Below are positions 53,652-63,700 of a stretch of DNA of 64,000 nucleotides, in pieces. Made by a program: the position numbers and the translations under genes. Source of the stretch: Spongiivirga sp046524175. Lineage in GTDB: Bacteria; Bacteroidota; Bacteroidia; Flavobacteriales; Flavobacteriaceae. Numbering within the stretch: the stretch's first letter is position 1; each line of letters opens with the position of its first letter. The stretch spans positions 248,001 through 312,000 of the forward strand of contig NZ_JBEFZF010000005.1 of the NCBI RefSeq assembly GCF_046524175.1, read 5' to 3'. Below the pieces are notes generated by a model. The model did not search any database and was not told the DNA's origin. It worked only from the letters and a program-made list of their open reading frames with translations.

Positions 53652-53740
53652 CCATCCAAAGATATAGTTTTCTATGTTGATGATTTAAAAATTTTAAGCC
53701 TATATTATTAAATACCTCCTAAAATAATGTGCGTTTATTT

Positions 53741-53748
53741 TATTTTTG
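53741..53748 (+). promoter_or_regulatory. Candidate -7 element of the threonine dehydrogenase gene
   Basis: TATTTTTG matches TAnnTTTG and ends 19 bases before the ATG at 53768. It excludes the upstream GTG at 53729 as a start on this transcript. Confidence 0.6.
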
Positions 53749-53767
53749 TTACGATATTTTGAAGTTA

Positions 53768-54721
53768 ATGGCAAAATCACTTATTATTGGAGCCTGTGGG
53801 CAAATTGGTTCCGAACTAACCATTGAATTAAGAAAACAACGAGGTGCTGATACTGTTGTTGCAACCGATATTCGAGAAGGAAGTAAAAGTCTTTTGAGTT
53901 CTGGCGTGTTCGAAAAACTCGATGTCATGGATAAAAAAGCTGTGGTAAGCTGCATAAAAAGGCATGATATCACCGAAGTTTATTTAATGGCAGCGATGCT
54001 TTCGGCTACAGCCGAGAAATATCCTGGTAAAGCTTGGGATTTGAACATGATCTCCTTATCCAACATCTTAGATATTGCTAAAGAGGGCTTGATTAAGCGC
54101 ATATTCTGGCCAAGTAGTATTGCGGTCTTTGGTCCGACCACTCCTAAGAAAAATACACCGCAAGTAACGATAATGGAGCCTACTTCCGTTTATGGGATAA
54201 CCAAATTAGCAGGTGAGCGTTGGTGTGATTATTTTTACCATAACCATAACATTGATGTTCGAAGTATTCGATATCCAGGTTTAATTAGTTGGAAAACTGA
54301 TCCAGGTGGTGGCACCACGGACTACGCCATCGAAATTTACCATAAAGCTTTAACCCATAAAGTTTACAACTGTTTTTTAAAAGCCGATACTGAATTGCCA
54401 ATGATGTATATGAATGACGCTATAAAAGCTACCATCGCAATAATGGAGGCTGATTTTAGCAATATTACTGTTTGGGCTTCTTATAACTTAGGTGGTATTA
54501 GTTTTACCCCTGAAAAAATTGCTGCTTCAATAAAGAAACACATCCCGGATTTTTCTATAAATTATATACCGGACTTCAGGCAAAAAATAGCAGATACCTG
54601 GCCGGATAGCATAGACGATACAATTGCTTTTCAAGATTGGGGATGGAAGCATGAATTTGATCTGGATGCCATTACTAAAGATATGATCGCGAACTTAACC
54701 CGCAAGAAAAAAATATCTTAG
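53768..54721 (+). CDS. tdh: L-threonine 3-dehydrogenase, short-chain (epimerase-like) type
   Basis: This enzyme oxidises threonine with NAD to 2-amino-3-ketobutyrate, feeding glycine and acetyl-CoA. The sequence shows the Rossmann motif (LIIGACGQIGSEL), IFWPSSIAVFGP, the catalytic SVYGITKLAGERW with Tyr-x3-Lys, and SIRYPGLISWKTDPGGGTTD, all typical of the SDR-type enzymes first studied in a flavobacterium. From ATG 53768 the protein has 317 residues, which is the family length. The longer GTG frame from 53729 lies upstream of the promoter box. It overlaps the convergent acylase gene by 4 bases. Confidence 0.93.
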   Translation: MAKSLIIGACGQIGSELTIELRKQRGADTVVATDIREGSKSLLSSGVFEKLDVMDKKAVVSCIKRHDITEVYLMAAMLSATAEKYPGKAWDLNMISLSNILDIAKEGLIKRIFWPSSIAVFGPTTPKKNTPQVTIMEPTSVYGITKLAGERWCDYFYHNHNIDVRSIRYPGLISWKTDPGGGTTDYAIEIYHKALTHKVYNCFLKADTELPMMYMNDAIKATIAIMEADFSNITVWASYNLGGISFTPEKIAASIKKHIPDFSINYIPDFRQKIADTWPDSIDDTIAFQDWGWKHEFDLDAITKDMIANLTRKKKIS

Positions 54722-56817
54722 TTTTTAGATTTATCTACTTCTTGATTAAAACCTGTTTCTCCTAAAACTTCTTTTTTAACGGTATTAGCATCTACTTCTT
54801 CTTTGGCAAACCAAGCATCACGAAGCTGTTTTTTAGAATAAAGTTCTAATTGGTCACCACGATGAGGTGATCCTTCTTGAGAGGCATTACCATAGCTTAA
54901 TAGCACTTTCGCTTTTGGAGTTTCTCCAAACTCAATAACACCTACCCAACTGTCTCCTCCTCCAGCAAACATATTATTCTCGTTACCTCCGCCGGGCCAT
55001 GTTACCCTAAATACCCCAAGTGAACCATCAATACCATTGGCAGGCAGGTTTTTTCCGTGTGAATTAATACGATAAAAATCGCCCCAAGGGACATCAAGTT
55101 TGCCAAATTTAGTTTCGATTTCTGTAGCGGCTGTCTCTAATAAATCTACTGCCTTTTCAGGATCAGCCAGACCATCGGGTGTTGTGTTTGGATTTTTAAA
55201 ATCCCATGGAGTGCTATAGTTCGATTTTCTCCAACTATTAAATTTTCTTGCCCAATTATAAAATAACAGCATTCCTTTGCTATCAGCATCCGCTTCGCGA
55301 TCCCAAGCCATTAATACTTCTTTAGCTTGTTTGGCTTTCTCAGAATTTGAGGCATCTATAGCAACAAATAAATCATCTAAAATTCTATCTGCAAATTCTA
55401 ATCGGGTTGACAATTTATAATCAACAAGTTCTTCAAAAGTGATCGATTCATCTTCGAGCAACATTCTTGCAGAACGCTGTGGCCTGAATGACATGCTTAT
55501 TGGTGCCATGTAACCTGGATAATCATTCGGGTCTAATACCTTAGGAATAGTGCTTGTCCATGGCGGATCATTAGCATTTTGCAACCATCCTGTTTCCGGG
55601 TTTTTGACCTTAGGAAGATCGGCATATGCGTGTGTTTCAGTCCAGATGTCGGACGACTTTCCCTCTGGAATAATACGATCCCAATAATCCCAATCGCCAG
55701 CACTTCTTTTAGGAACTAATCCATTGAAAATGTAAAAAATATCACCATGCTTATCGGCATACATTACATTCCAAAATGGAATTTGAGCCATTTTTAAAGC
55801 CGTTTCAAACTCATTTAAATTATTGCTATTTGCCATGTTCCACCACTGCAAGGACGCATTTGGTGTTTTAGTTCCTACATAACGAATGGCTAGCACTTTC
55901 TCTTCAGATTGATTTACAACAGGGCCATGTTCAGTTCGTCTAATGGGAATCTCTCTTTCAACCAAAGTCCCGTCTTCCTGCTTTATCTTTATTTTTTTTG
56001 AGGATGAAATAAACTCTTTACGCTCACCATCCAATAGATATCCCCCATCTTTTATTTTCAGTTCATACGTATCACAATTATCAATGGTATTATCCGTATG
56101 ACTCCAACCTAGACTTTCATTAAATCCGATACCTATTCCCGGAAGACCGACTAAATTCGCACCGTAAATAGATTTGTTTTCAAGGTTTAGCTGAAACTCC
56201 ATCCAAGTAAATTCTCTCCACCAAGGTAAATGCGGATTCTGAACTAACATTGCATTCCCAGAAGCCGAACGTTGTGGAGAAATAGCATAGGTATTACTAC
56301 CCATATCAGGCCACTGCTGTACGCGTCCTAAATCATTTCCGGCAATAAATCGGCTAAAAATAACATACATGCTATGCATAGTAAGATCCTTAGTAGATAA
56401 TGGCAGTATTTTCTTCAACTCATCCTTCACCGCCGAGGGGTTCTTAGTCACATAATCATTCATACCTTTTACAAATGAATCGAACATTGCCGTTAACTTG
56501 GGGTCGCGAGTAGTTGCCCATTCATCAGCCAATTCCTCAAAACCTAAGGTGTGAATCATCATATCTTCTTGAAACTTTTGTTCACCAAAGTACTCTGCAC
56601 CTTTACCTCTAGATGAACCATACATTTCGACAATTAAATTGGCATGATTGTGCATTTGGGTCCATCCCTGCGCATAAAATAACTCGTTTACCGAAGTGGC
56701 ATAAATATGGGGAACTCCCCAACTATCCCATTTAATGGTAGTTTTAGACTCCTCATTTTTCTGACAAGAACAAAGAAAAAAGAACAAAGAAAAAAGAAAG
56801 AGGACTGATTTTTTCAT
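54718..56817 (-). CDS. Penicillin-acylase-family lipoprotein (Ntn hydrolase; possible acyl-homoserine-lactone acylase)
   Basis: The start at 56817 gives a lipoprotein signal (lipobox FLCSC, Cys18), so I prefer it to the longer frame from 56865; length 699. The Ntn-hydrolase layout is an alpha chain with IKWDSWGVPHIYA, a linker, then the nucleophile Ser174 in GSNTYAIS that would become the beta-chain N-terminus. PHLPWWREFTWMEFQL, RTEHGPVVN and WPGGGNENNMFAGGGDSW follow. The family cleaves amide bonds of acylated small molecules, including acyl-homoserine lactones in some members. Substrate cannot be set from sequence. Its membrane tether suggests periplasmic or surface action. It follows the GH17 gene by 96 bases. 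Confidence 0.85.
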   Translation of the reverse strand: MKKSVLFLFSLFFFLCSCQKNEESKTTIKWDSWGVPHIYATSVNELFYAQGWTQMHNHANLIVEMYGSSRGKGAEYFGEQKFQEDMMIHTLGFEELADEWATTRDPKLTAMFDSFVKGMNDYVTKNPSAVKDELKKILPLSTKDLTMHSMYVIFSRFIAGNDLGRVQQWPDMGSNTYAISPQRSASGNAMLVQNPHLPWWREFTWMEFQLNLENKSIYGANLVGLPGIGIGFNESLGWSHTDNTIDNCDTYELKIKDGGYLLDGERKEFISSSKKIKIKQEDGTLVEREIPIRRTEHGPVVNQSEEKVLAIRYVGTKTPNASLQWWNMANSNNLNEFETALKMAQIPFWNVMYADKHGDIFYIFNGLVPKRSAGDWDYWDRIIPEGKSSDIWTETHAYADLPKVKNPETGWLQNANDPPWTSTIPKVLDPNDYPGYMAPISMSFRPQRSARMLLEDESITFEELVDYKLSTRLEFADRILDDLFVAIDASNSEKAKQAKEVLMAWDREADADSKGMLLFYNWARKFNSWRKSNYSTPWDFKNPNTTPDGLADPEKAVDLLETAATEIETKFGKLDVPWGDFYRINSHGKNLPANGIDGSLGVFRVTWPGGGNENNMFAGGGDSWVGVIEFGETPKAKVLLSYGNASQEGSPHRGDQLELYSKKQLRDAWFAKEEVDANTVKKEVLGETGFNQEVDKSKN

Positions 56818-56913
56818 TAGTAGATGTTTTTGATTGATAAATCGAGAATATGTGGTTTTGGTCAAAAAAGATACAACTTTAAGTCCACTTCAAAAACACC
56901 GATTTTCCAAAAG

Positions 56914-57804
56914 CTATTTGAACTTGAGGTTTTCATCTTTATCCCAAATACCCCAATATGCACCAACGTCACCCTCAGCACCCACTTTCCAGGATTCATC
57001 AAAAGAAGAGAAATAGAAAATTTCGATATCTTCTTCTACAGACCATTTTTGGGTATTAATGAAATATTTAATGGTATTTTCTTCAGACGGGAATGCTCCT
57101 TCCAAATTCGTTCCTTTTTGAGGCCAGCCCGTTTCTGAAATAATCACTTTTTTCCCATTCCCAGCCCGCATGGCTCGATGATACATATCTTTCATATACA
57201 ATAGTGAATAATCCAGGTCACAACCTTCCCAAAACGGATAGCAATTGGCCAAAATAACGTCACAAGCTGCTGTTACTCTAGGATGATCAGTAAATTCATA
57301 ATAAGCATCAACATACCCTACAGGTGTATTATTTTTTACTGATCTTTTTACTGAATAGATATATTCTAACAATTGATCTTCATTAAGATCTCCTCGATAC
57401 AATACCTCGTTACCAACTGCAGCAATGTCAACGTTCCCTTCATTTATTAATTCAATGAGCCCTTTTATTTCTTTTTCATTTGTTTCATCTTCATCACTTA
57501 ACCAGGCACCAACCATTGTTTTTAGGCCATGTTCTTTTGCTATTTTAGGAATGAGCTCATTCCCTTCTGTACATGAAAAAGAACGAATCCATTTAGTATA
57601 GGGTTTAATAATCTCAATACGCCTTCTAATTTGCTCTTCAGACAATTGATCTCCCGGTTGTTGCCCTTCCATATAAGGACTAAAGCAAAGACCATGCATT
57701 CCATCATTTAAAGTTTGATGAAAAAGCGATTTTAAATCTTCTAGAGATTTACCTGTATAATTTAAGGATGCTAATGCTAAGTATTTTTCAGATCTTAAAG
57801 ACAT
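56914..57804 (-). CDS. GH17-family beta-1,3-glucanase-like enzyme, no signal peptide
   Basis: The 296-residue TIM-barrel protein has the two GH17 carboxylates: acid/base E133 in AAVGNEVLYRG and nucleophile E224 in IISETGWPQKG. Other family features are LNYTGKSLED at the start and a region DVILANCYPFWEG. The C-terminus WGIWDKDENLKFK is typical. It lacks a signal peptide, so it may act in the cytoplasm on imported oligosaccharides, as hydrolase or transglycosylase. It is the third of a tight series with the GPH symporter (29 bases) and second GH17 gene, which together mark a beta-1,3-glucan locus. Confidence 0.88.
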   Translation of the reverse strand: MSLRSEKYLALASLNYTGKSLEDLKSLFHQTLNDGMHGLCFSPYMEGQQPGDQLSEEQIRRRIEIIKPYTKWIRSFSCTEGNELIPKIAKEHGLKTMVGAWLSDEDETNEKEIKGLIELINEGNVDIAAVGNEVLYRGDLNEDQLLEYIYSVKRSVKNNTPVGYVDAYYEFTDHPRVTAACDVILANCYPFWEGCDLDYSLLYMKDMYHRAMRAGNGKKVIISETGWPQKGTNLEGAFPSEENTIKYFINTQKWSVEEDIEIFYFSSFDESWKVGAEGDVGAYWGIWDKDENLKFK

Positions 57805-57833
57805 TTCGTTTACACATGATTTTAATTTAAAAC

Positions 57834-59399
57834 TTAGAGTTCACCTCTACGTGCTACCAGTTCTGCTTTAATCTTTCTTGCTCTTTCTTCATTCAGGCTA
57901 TATTTCCACATAACCCAAACAGCTAACGCTGCTGTTACTGAGGGCACTACGATATCTGCAATCCTAAGATTATTCATAGTTTCAACAGATTGTTGAGTTG
58001 CATTAGGATCGAAACCGACAATACTTAAAATGACCCCACCTAAAACAAGGGCGATGGACTGTCCTATCTTAACCATTAGCCAATAAATCGCGCCAAAAGT
58101 TCCTTCCTTTCTCGGCATCCCATTTTCTAATTCGTCTAGATCACAAACGTCAGCGGTCATGGACATCATTAGGGTAAATAATCCACCCATTCCAAATGCA
58201 AAAAGTGGAATTGGGACAAATATCAGCCACGGAATTTCACTACCTGGGTCAATGCTAAACCATGACATTCCAACACTGTCTAAAAACGGATTTATCGATT
58301 CAAAAAGAGAACCAATGCCAGAGGTTAAACTTTTACCAAGCTCTGTTTGGTTAAATTGACTATTCAGCTCTTTGTCAAAACCCCACCATTTAAGAATATA
58401 TCCGATTATTGATAATACCGTTGAGATGATGAAAGCTTTTCGTTTACCCCATTTATTGGCCATTCTTGAAATAATGGGTATCACAATAAATGCAGTCAAC
58501 ATTGCATTGATCGTGTTAAACCAAGCTGGCCATGTTCCAGCCACTTCATAACTGCCATTGTACATATAAAAAACTATTATAAATACACCGAATGCTGCAA
58601 CTAATTGAAACCCGTTAAACACTAAAAATGTTGCGCCACAGAGTTTCATAAAAGGCTTGTTTTTAGAGACCTGTTTAATCCCTGCAAGAAGTTCTTTCAT
58701 ATTAGCGGCTAGCGTTTTGAAATTAATTTCTTTTCTATTTTCCATATTGGCTGAGTCAATACCTTTACAGAATAAAGCTGGAAGAATACCAAATACAATG
58801 CATAATACACCTACGATTAGTGCCATAGTCCTAACTCCTTCGGTTTGGGTATTAAAAGTGTTAGTATCAGGAATTATTACATATAACCATGGCACAATCA
58901 TCCAAGCAATTTGCCCCATCGTATTTGAAAAAGCCATTAAACGTGTACGCTCGTTATAATCAGAAGTCATCTCATAGCCTAATCCCACTAGTGGTGTAGC
59001 GAACATGGTATTACCAATGAGAAATAGCAACTGAATTATCATCACATGCCATATAATATAAGATTGTGAAGCATCATCATCTAATTGCCACATCAAGAAG
59101 AACAGTATTCCGCTTATGATGGCCCCAATAAAAATATAAGGACGACGACGTCCCCATTTAGATTTTGTATTGTCGGAAATAAAACCCATAATGGGGTCGG
59201 TAATCGAATCAAAGATTCTAGGTAATCCTCCTAAGAGCCCTGCCCACAAGGGGTCTACCCCCCAAGCAGTCAACAAGAAAAACTGAATGAAAACACCTAA
59301 TGTTCCTGGTAAAATATTCAGAATAAAATGCCCTGCACCAAAGGCAGCTTTTTGCCCTACGGGCACTTTGTCTTTTGAGGCGGTTTTTAATTGCGACAT
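57834..59399 (-). CDS. GPH-family (glycoside-pentoside-hexuronide) sugar:cation symporter
   Basis: The 521-residue protein has about 12 membrane segments and the GPH/MFS signature in the loop after helix 2: LPRIFDSITDPIMGFISDNT followed by GRRRPYIFIG. Later VCDLDELENGMPRKEGTFGA matches the typical family segment near helix 10. GPH transporters bring in sugars with H+ or Na+. Its place between two GH17 glucanases suggests transport of beta-1,3-glucan oligosaccharides across the inner membrane. It starts 18 bases after the GH17 lipoprotein gene and is in the same operon. Confidence 0.92.
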   Translation of the reverse strand: MSQLKTASKDKVPVGQKAAFGAGHFILNILPGTLGVFIQFFLLTAWGVDPLWAGLLGGLPRIFDSITDPIMGFISDNTKSKWGRRRPYIFIGAIISGILFFLMWQLDDDASQSYIIWHVMIIQLLFLIGNTMFATPLVGLGYEMTSDYNERTRLMAFSNTMGQIAWMIVPWLYVIIPDTNTFNTQTEGVRTMALIVGVLCIVFGILPALFCKGIDSANMENRKEINFKTLAANMKELLAGIKQVSKNKPFMKLCGATFLVFNGFQLVAAFGVFIIVFYMYNGSYEVAGTWPAWFNTINAMLTAFIVIPIISRMANKWGKRKAFIISTVLSIIGYILKWWGFDKELNSQFNQTELGKSLTSGIGSLFESINPFLDSVGMSWFSIDPGSEIPWLIFVPIPLFAFGMGGLFTLMMSMTADVCDLDELENGMPRKEGTFGAIYWLMVKIGQSIALVLGGVILSIVGFDPNATQQSVETMNNLRIADIVVPSVTAALAVWVMWKYSLNEERARKIKAELVARRGEL

Positions 59400-59417
59400 A
59401 TCTTGGGTTTTAGTTAG

Positions 59418-60734
59418 TTATTGCTTTATCTGTTTTTTGGGAAAATCAACTTGAAGTGTATCTTTTATTGCTGGAATTAAGACGCGCAGCATCAATGAAT
59501 CTTTTTCACCATCATAGGTTTTAGAAATGCTTTTACCTCCTCTTGTAAGACCTTCAAAGGTTCCTTTATCTACAAGATCCCAAACCGCATATTTGGCTTT
59601 TCCGTCAACAGTAAACAATCCGAAATGATTTTCCGAACCCCCTTGATTTGCTGCGTCTTTCCACGGCTCATTAAAAGCCTCAAAATAGAAACAAGAAATT
59701 TGGTTTTCGTTCGTCCAATCACGCATTGATTTATAGTACAATGCTTCCTTATATTCGTCTGTTGCTTTAGAACCTTCATTACCGTAAAAGCCATTTGAAA
59801 AGCTTGCCCATCCTGTTTCACCAATATGAATAGGTTTATCTACCCCTAGCTCATTCATATATTGCTTTACACTTTCATATTGTGCCTTTGCATAGGCTAA
59901 AGACCGTTCCATTACTTTTTCAATTTTATCGATATCAGATAAACTACTTTCTTCTCGTAGCACACCCCAAAACTGTGGGTTGTAATGTGTATCATGCATA
60001 GGATACGTATGTACCGAAAGAAAATCTACAGCCTTGATTAGTTTGTTTAAATCTTCAACATGATACTCACTACCACCACCTCCCCAAGAAGCAAAATTGT
60101 CAGAACTCGTTATCCATAAATCATTAGAAAGCTTTCCTTCTCCTTTAAGTTTTTGCAAATGGTTTACCCATTTTAAGATTACCCAAGGTTCTACATAATA
60201 ACTGGTCGCCCATTTAACCATCGCTTCATTACCAACGGCAATAACTTTTATGATATCGGGATGCTGATTCGCTAGTGTAACCGCTTTTTCAATTTCTTGT
60301 GCATTTCGTTCACTCTCTTGATTGTGATCAACAGGAAGTCCAGTCCATGCATTTTTACAATCAATCCATGCGCCCAGCATAATATACATCTCGAAATTAG
60401 GATCTACTTGCTTTAACTCACTAATTGCCCGAACCAGATTATGGGCATGTGGTTTATGTAACTTGTAGGTACGAAGCATCTTGACACCCATTGCTGATAG
60501 TATTTTCATATCTTCCTTCAGCTCATCAATGGTGGGTTCAATATTATGGTCTTTATCTCGATAGCCCCCATAAGATATCGCTTGATATTTAGGATTACCA
60601 AGAATATCTTTTGCGGTAATGGTATTTTCCTTTTTCACCGTAGCTTGTTTTTCTTTTGATTTGGAATTGTTTTTACATGAAAAAACTAACAGTAAAAGCA
60701 CAGCGCAACCGAGTATTCTAAGATTATTTTTCAT
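59418..60734 (-). CDS. GH17-family lipoprotein
   Basis: The 438-residue protein has a lipobox (LLVFSC, Cys20) and a Lys-rich linker, then a GH17 TIM barrel with acid/base E170 in IAVGNEAMVKW and nucleophile E306 in IHIGETGWASF. Other markers are ISYGGYRDKDHNIEPT at the start of the barrel and FLSVHTYPMHD. It should sit in the membrane facing the periplasm or at the surface and trim beta-1,3-glucan chains for the adjacent symporter. It starts 10 bases after the stop of the phosphorylase-like gene. Confidence 0.88.
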   Translation of the reverse strand: MKNNLRILGCAVLLLLVFSCKNNSKSKEKQATVKKENTITAKDILGNPKYQAISYGGYRDKDHNIEPTIDELKEDMKILSAMGVKMLRTYKLHKPHAHNLVRAISELKQVDPNFEMYIMLGAWIDCKNAWTGLPVDHNQESERNAQEIEKAVTLANQHPDIIKVIAVGNEAMVKWATSYYVEPWVILKWVNHLQKLKGEGKLSNDLWITSSDNFASWGGGGSEYHVEDLNKLIKAVDFLSVHTYPMHDTHYNPQFWGVLREESSLSDIDKIEKVMERSLAYAKAQYESVKQYMNELGVDKPIHIGETGWASFSNGFYGNEGSKATDEYKEALYYKSMRDWTNENQISCFYFEAFNEPWKDAANQGGSENHFGLFTVDGKAKYAVWDLVDKGTFEGLTRGGKSISKTYDGEKDSLMLRVLIPAIKDTLQVDFPKKQIKQ

Positions 60735-60744
60735 GTGTTTTAAT

Positions 60745-63700
60745 TCATTTGATTAATGAGATATTTATTCTATCTATTTCCTCATTCCGGCTAAACAACT
60801 TTTTACTTATTTTTTTATCAAGTGAAAGTCCCTCAAGGATTAATGAGGTTTTATCTTGAAATAACACTTCAATAAATGCTTTGCTTGAAAGTCTATAGAC
60901 CATTGGAACTTGACAATACGTAAATGCTAATTCTCCGTTTTTTAACGCTATTTCTCGCCTATTTCCTCGAAGATCTATATATGAAAATGTTCCCGAGCGT
61001 TTTAAAAACTCTTCTCTTCTAAGTAAGCTCGGGTTAAAATATAGCTGACCGTTTGCAACAAATATTCCCAGTTCTCCAAATCTACTTAAAATATCTTCTT
61101 TTACCTGCCCTGTCATTCCAGGTTGTTGCGCACCTTTCCCTCCAGGAGTGTGTGAGTAAGGATCAGTAGGAAATGCTCCGTATAACTCAGGTGATTTATG
61201 TACACCAATACCTTCATTAATTTCATAGTAATGCTCTAATAATCTACCTATTGTTTCCTCTTCTTCATTGTTGTTAATTGCTCGTAAACAAGTTTCTTGA
61301 ACAGCTAGTAATAGCTTAGATACCATATGCCAGTATATAGACCCCAGACCTTCGTATCCGAAAAAGGTGCCTGAACGCCCTGTAAATGCCTTGTGGTTAA
61401 ACGTATCTTCAAATAATTCGAGTAAACTTGCTTTATCCTTTTCAATAAGTTGACCATAATCATCGTCTTCTAATAAGTCTAAGGCATTTTTAAGACTTTC
61501 TGCATTGTTGAATGAGCCATTAAAATGGTAGTTTCCATCAACATCTTTTTCTATTATTTGTGAATTACCATTTTGTAAAAGTCTTTGTAATAAGTCTATA
61601 CCTTCGATTTTTTTTAACGGGATGTTGTTTTTATCCACAAACCGAGGAAGTTCTTTGTTAGGATATAAAATATAGCTGTATTGATCTGGTCTAAAGAGCG
61701 CGCTATTTTTTAATGCATCTAAAACCTTAAGCGATTCTTTAGCAGTAATATAACCTGAGCTTAAAACAGCTACCTGCCCCTCTAACATTTCAGATAAATA
61801 CGAGATTGAAACTTCAGTATCATTTTCAATGGTCATTAGGTTATAAGCATGATATAAACTATCAGATCGCTTATTAGCATCTACACTATGGTCAATAAAT
61901 TTCAGGGCAAGCCCTATAAATTGCAATAAATCGTCCTTTGTTAACGTACTTAAACGGCCACTAAAACCATTTTGATAAATATCATTTCTAAAAGTGCTTC
62001 CTGCTTCACCTAGCCCATCCATCACCATTTTTCTATCTTTATTTGATATGGATTTTTGGATAATAGATTGATTTTTGATCAGTGTTTTTCTACTACTGTC
62101 AAAAAAAGTGATTAACTCTTTTGATAGCCTAAAATTTTCTTGTGATGTCCTCTCCACTAATCCTTCAAAAAAGTGCAGGAATCTTCTTAAATAGTAAAGC
62201 GTCACCATTGAAACCCCATTACCTACTAACGCATTATTAGCGTCATTCCACTCTGGGCGTTGTGTATTCATCCAAATACCCCCTTCAGGAATAAAATTTG
62301 AAACTTTTGCCAAAACAGTGGCAAGCAATTTCTCGAGCAAGTTTACATGGTAAATGCCACCCTCAGAGTCTTTCAATAAAGCACCATCTGCTCCTATTCG
62401 AACCCTTTCAATATCGATAGCCTTGTGCTGTTCTTCATCAAAAATAATGGTGTCCTTTGGGTTTTCTTGTATTGCATTATAATCCTTTATTTTATAAGGC
62501 ACATTGGCATATACAAACATTGATTTACCAAAATAACCTCCTAATTTCTCTGGATAATGAGCTTCGATAAATTCTAAGAACTTTAGTAAGTAGATTATTT
62601 GATGATCTCCCCAATAACCAATATATGACCACGGATCGTCTGGCTCAATGGTTTCCCAATCAAAACCGCCTTTTGTTACACGATACGGGTTATAACCATC
62701 GAAGGTGGTTGCATTTAGGAACTTAAAGATCATTCCCTCAATAAACTCTGGATAGGAGTATGCCAAGGCTTCCCAATTTTGGAAAATATCGCGCCAGTTA
62801 CCTTCATAGTCTAATAACTTTGACCCGTCTTGTGCTGTAGTATTGATTGAGAACTGATTCCAAGGTCTACTAGGGTCACCATGACGTCGGCTAAATTTTA
62901 ACGGTAGATACTCTCTTACTAATCTTTGGAAATCGACATCAGAATCAGAAGCAATTTGCTTTTTAATATAATTGAGGTCAAATATTTCCGGAAGTTGAGC
63001 GAAGTCTTGCTTTTTTTCTTGATAGACATTGATATTTGCCTTCTTGATATACCGGATAAAATCTTGACGCTCTATTGTATAATTGTTGTCAAAAATGCCA
63101 CCCCGCATGATATTAAAAAGAGCGTTCGCAAAGTGTCTGGTATTACCTAATTTATCAGCCGTAAGCTGAATAGCATCGGTTGCCGCATTGAGTTTAAGCA
63201 GCTGTTCAGTCCCTAAGTTGATATCTGCTTCTACATCGGCAAATAACCTATCTTGATTTTTTAGTCTTTTAGAAATCTTATTAATATCAACCATCGTTTG
63301 ATTGACTTCCGCTGCAATAAGCCAATCTTTTTGATTACCCGCACCTAATTCGATATCTGCACAAACAAAGTACGCCCCTTTTTCAGCTTTTATATCGATT
63401 TCTTGGCTAACATCATGCCCCTTTCTAAAGTTGTTTAGTTGTAAAGACGATACCAGATATTTAGCATTTTTAAGTCCTGTTGACCATGCGGTAGTTGCTT
63501 TTAAGGCTTCGCTAGGCTCTGCTTTGTCAACAATAATGGCACTTAAGCCATAAATACCTAAACCTATTGAAGCTTGAAGCTCATTTCGTTTATAAGCATC
63601 TACCAAGTTACTACCCGAATTTTGCAAATTAGGATCAACACCATACGGCATGATATTTTGGATACCATCAAGCACAGTGATCAGGACATTCTCATTTGTA

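Noticed and set aside
53657..53664. TATCTTTG as promoter of the coiled-coil lipoprotein gene
   Set aside because: It ends only 5 bases before the ATG, which would need a leaderless message; no TTG partner is present, so I left it out as a feature.
53729..53767. GTG start giving the threonine dehydrogenase 13 extra residues
   Set aside because: It lies upstream of the -7 box at 53741-53748, and the Rossmann motif follows ATG 53768 directly.
56818..56865. Longer start of the acylase gene
   Set aside because: It would place 16 polar residues before a clear lipoprotein signal peptide; the ATG at 56817 is the natural start.
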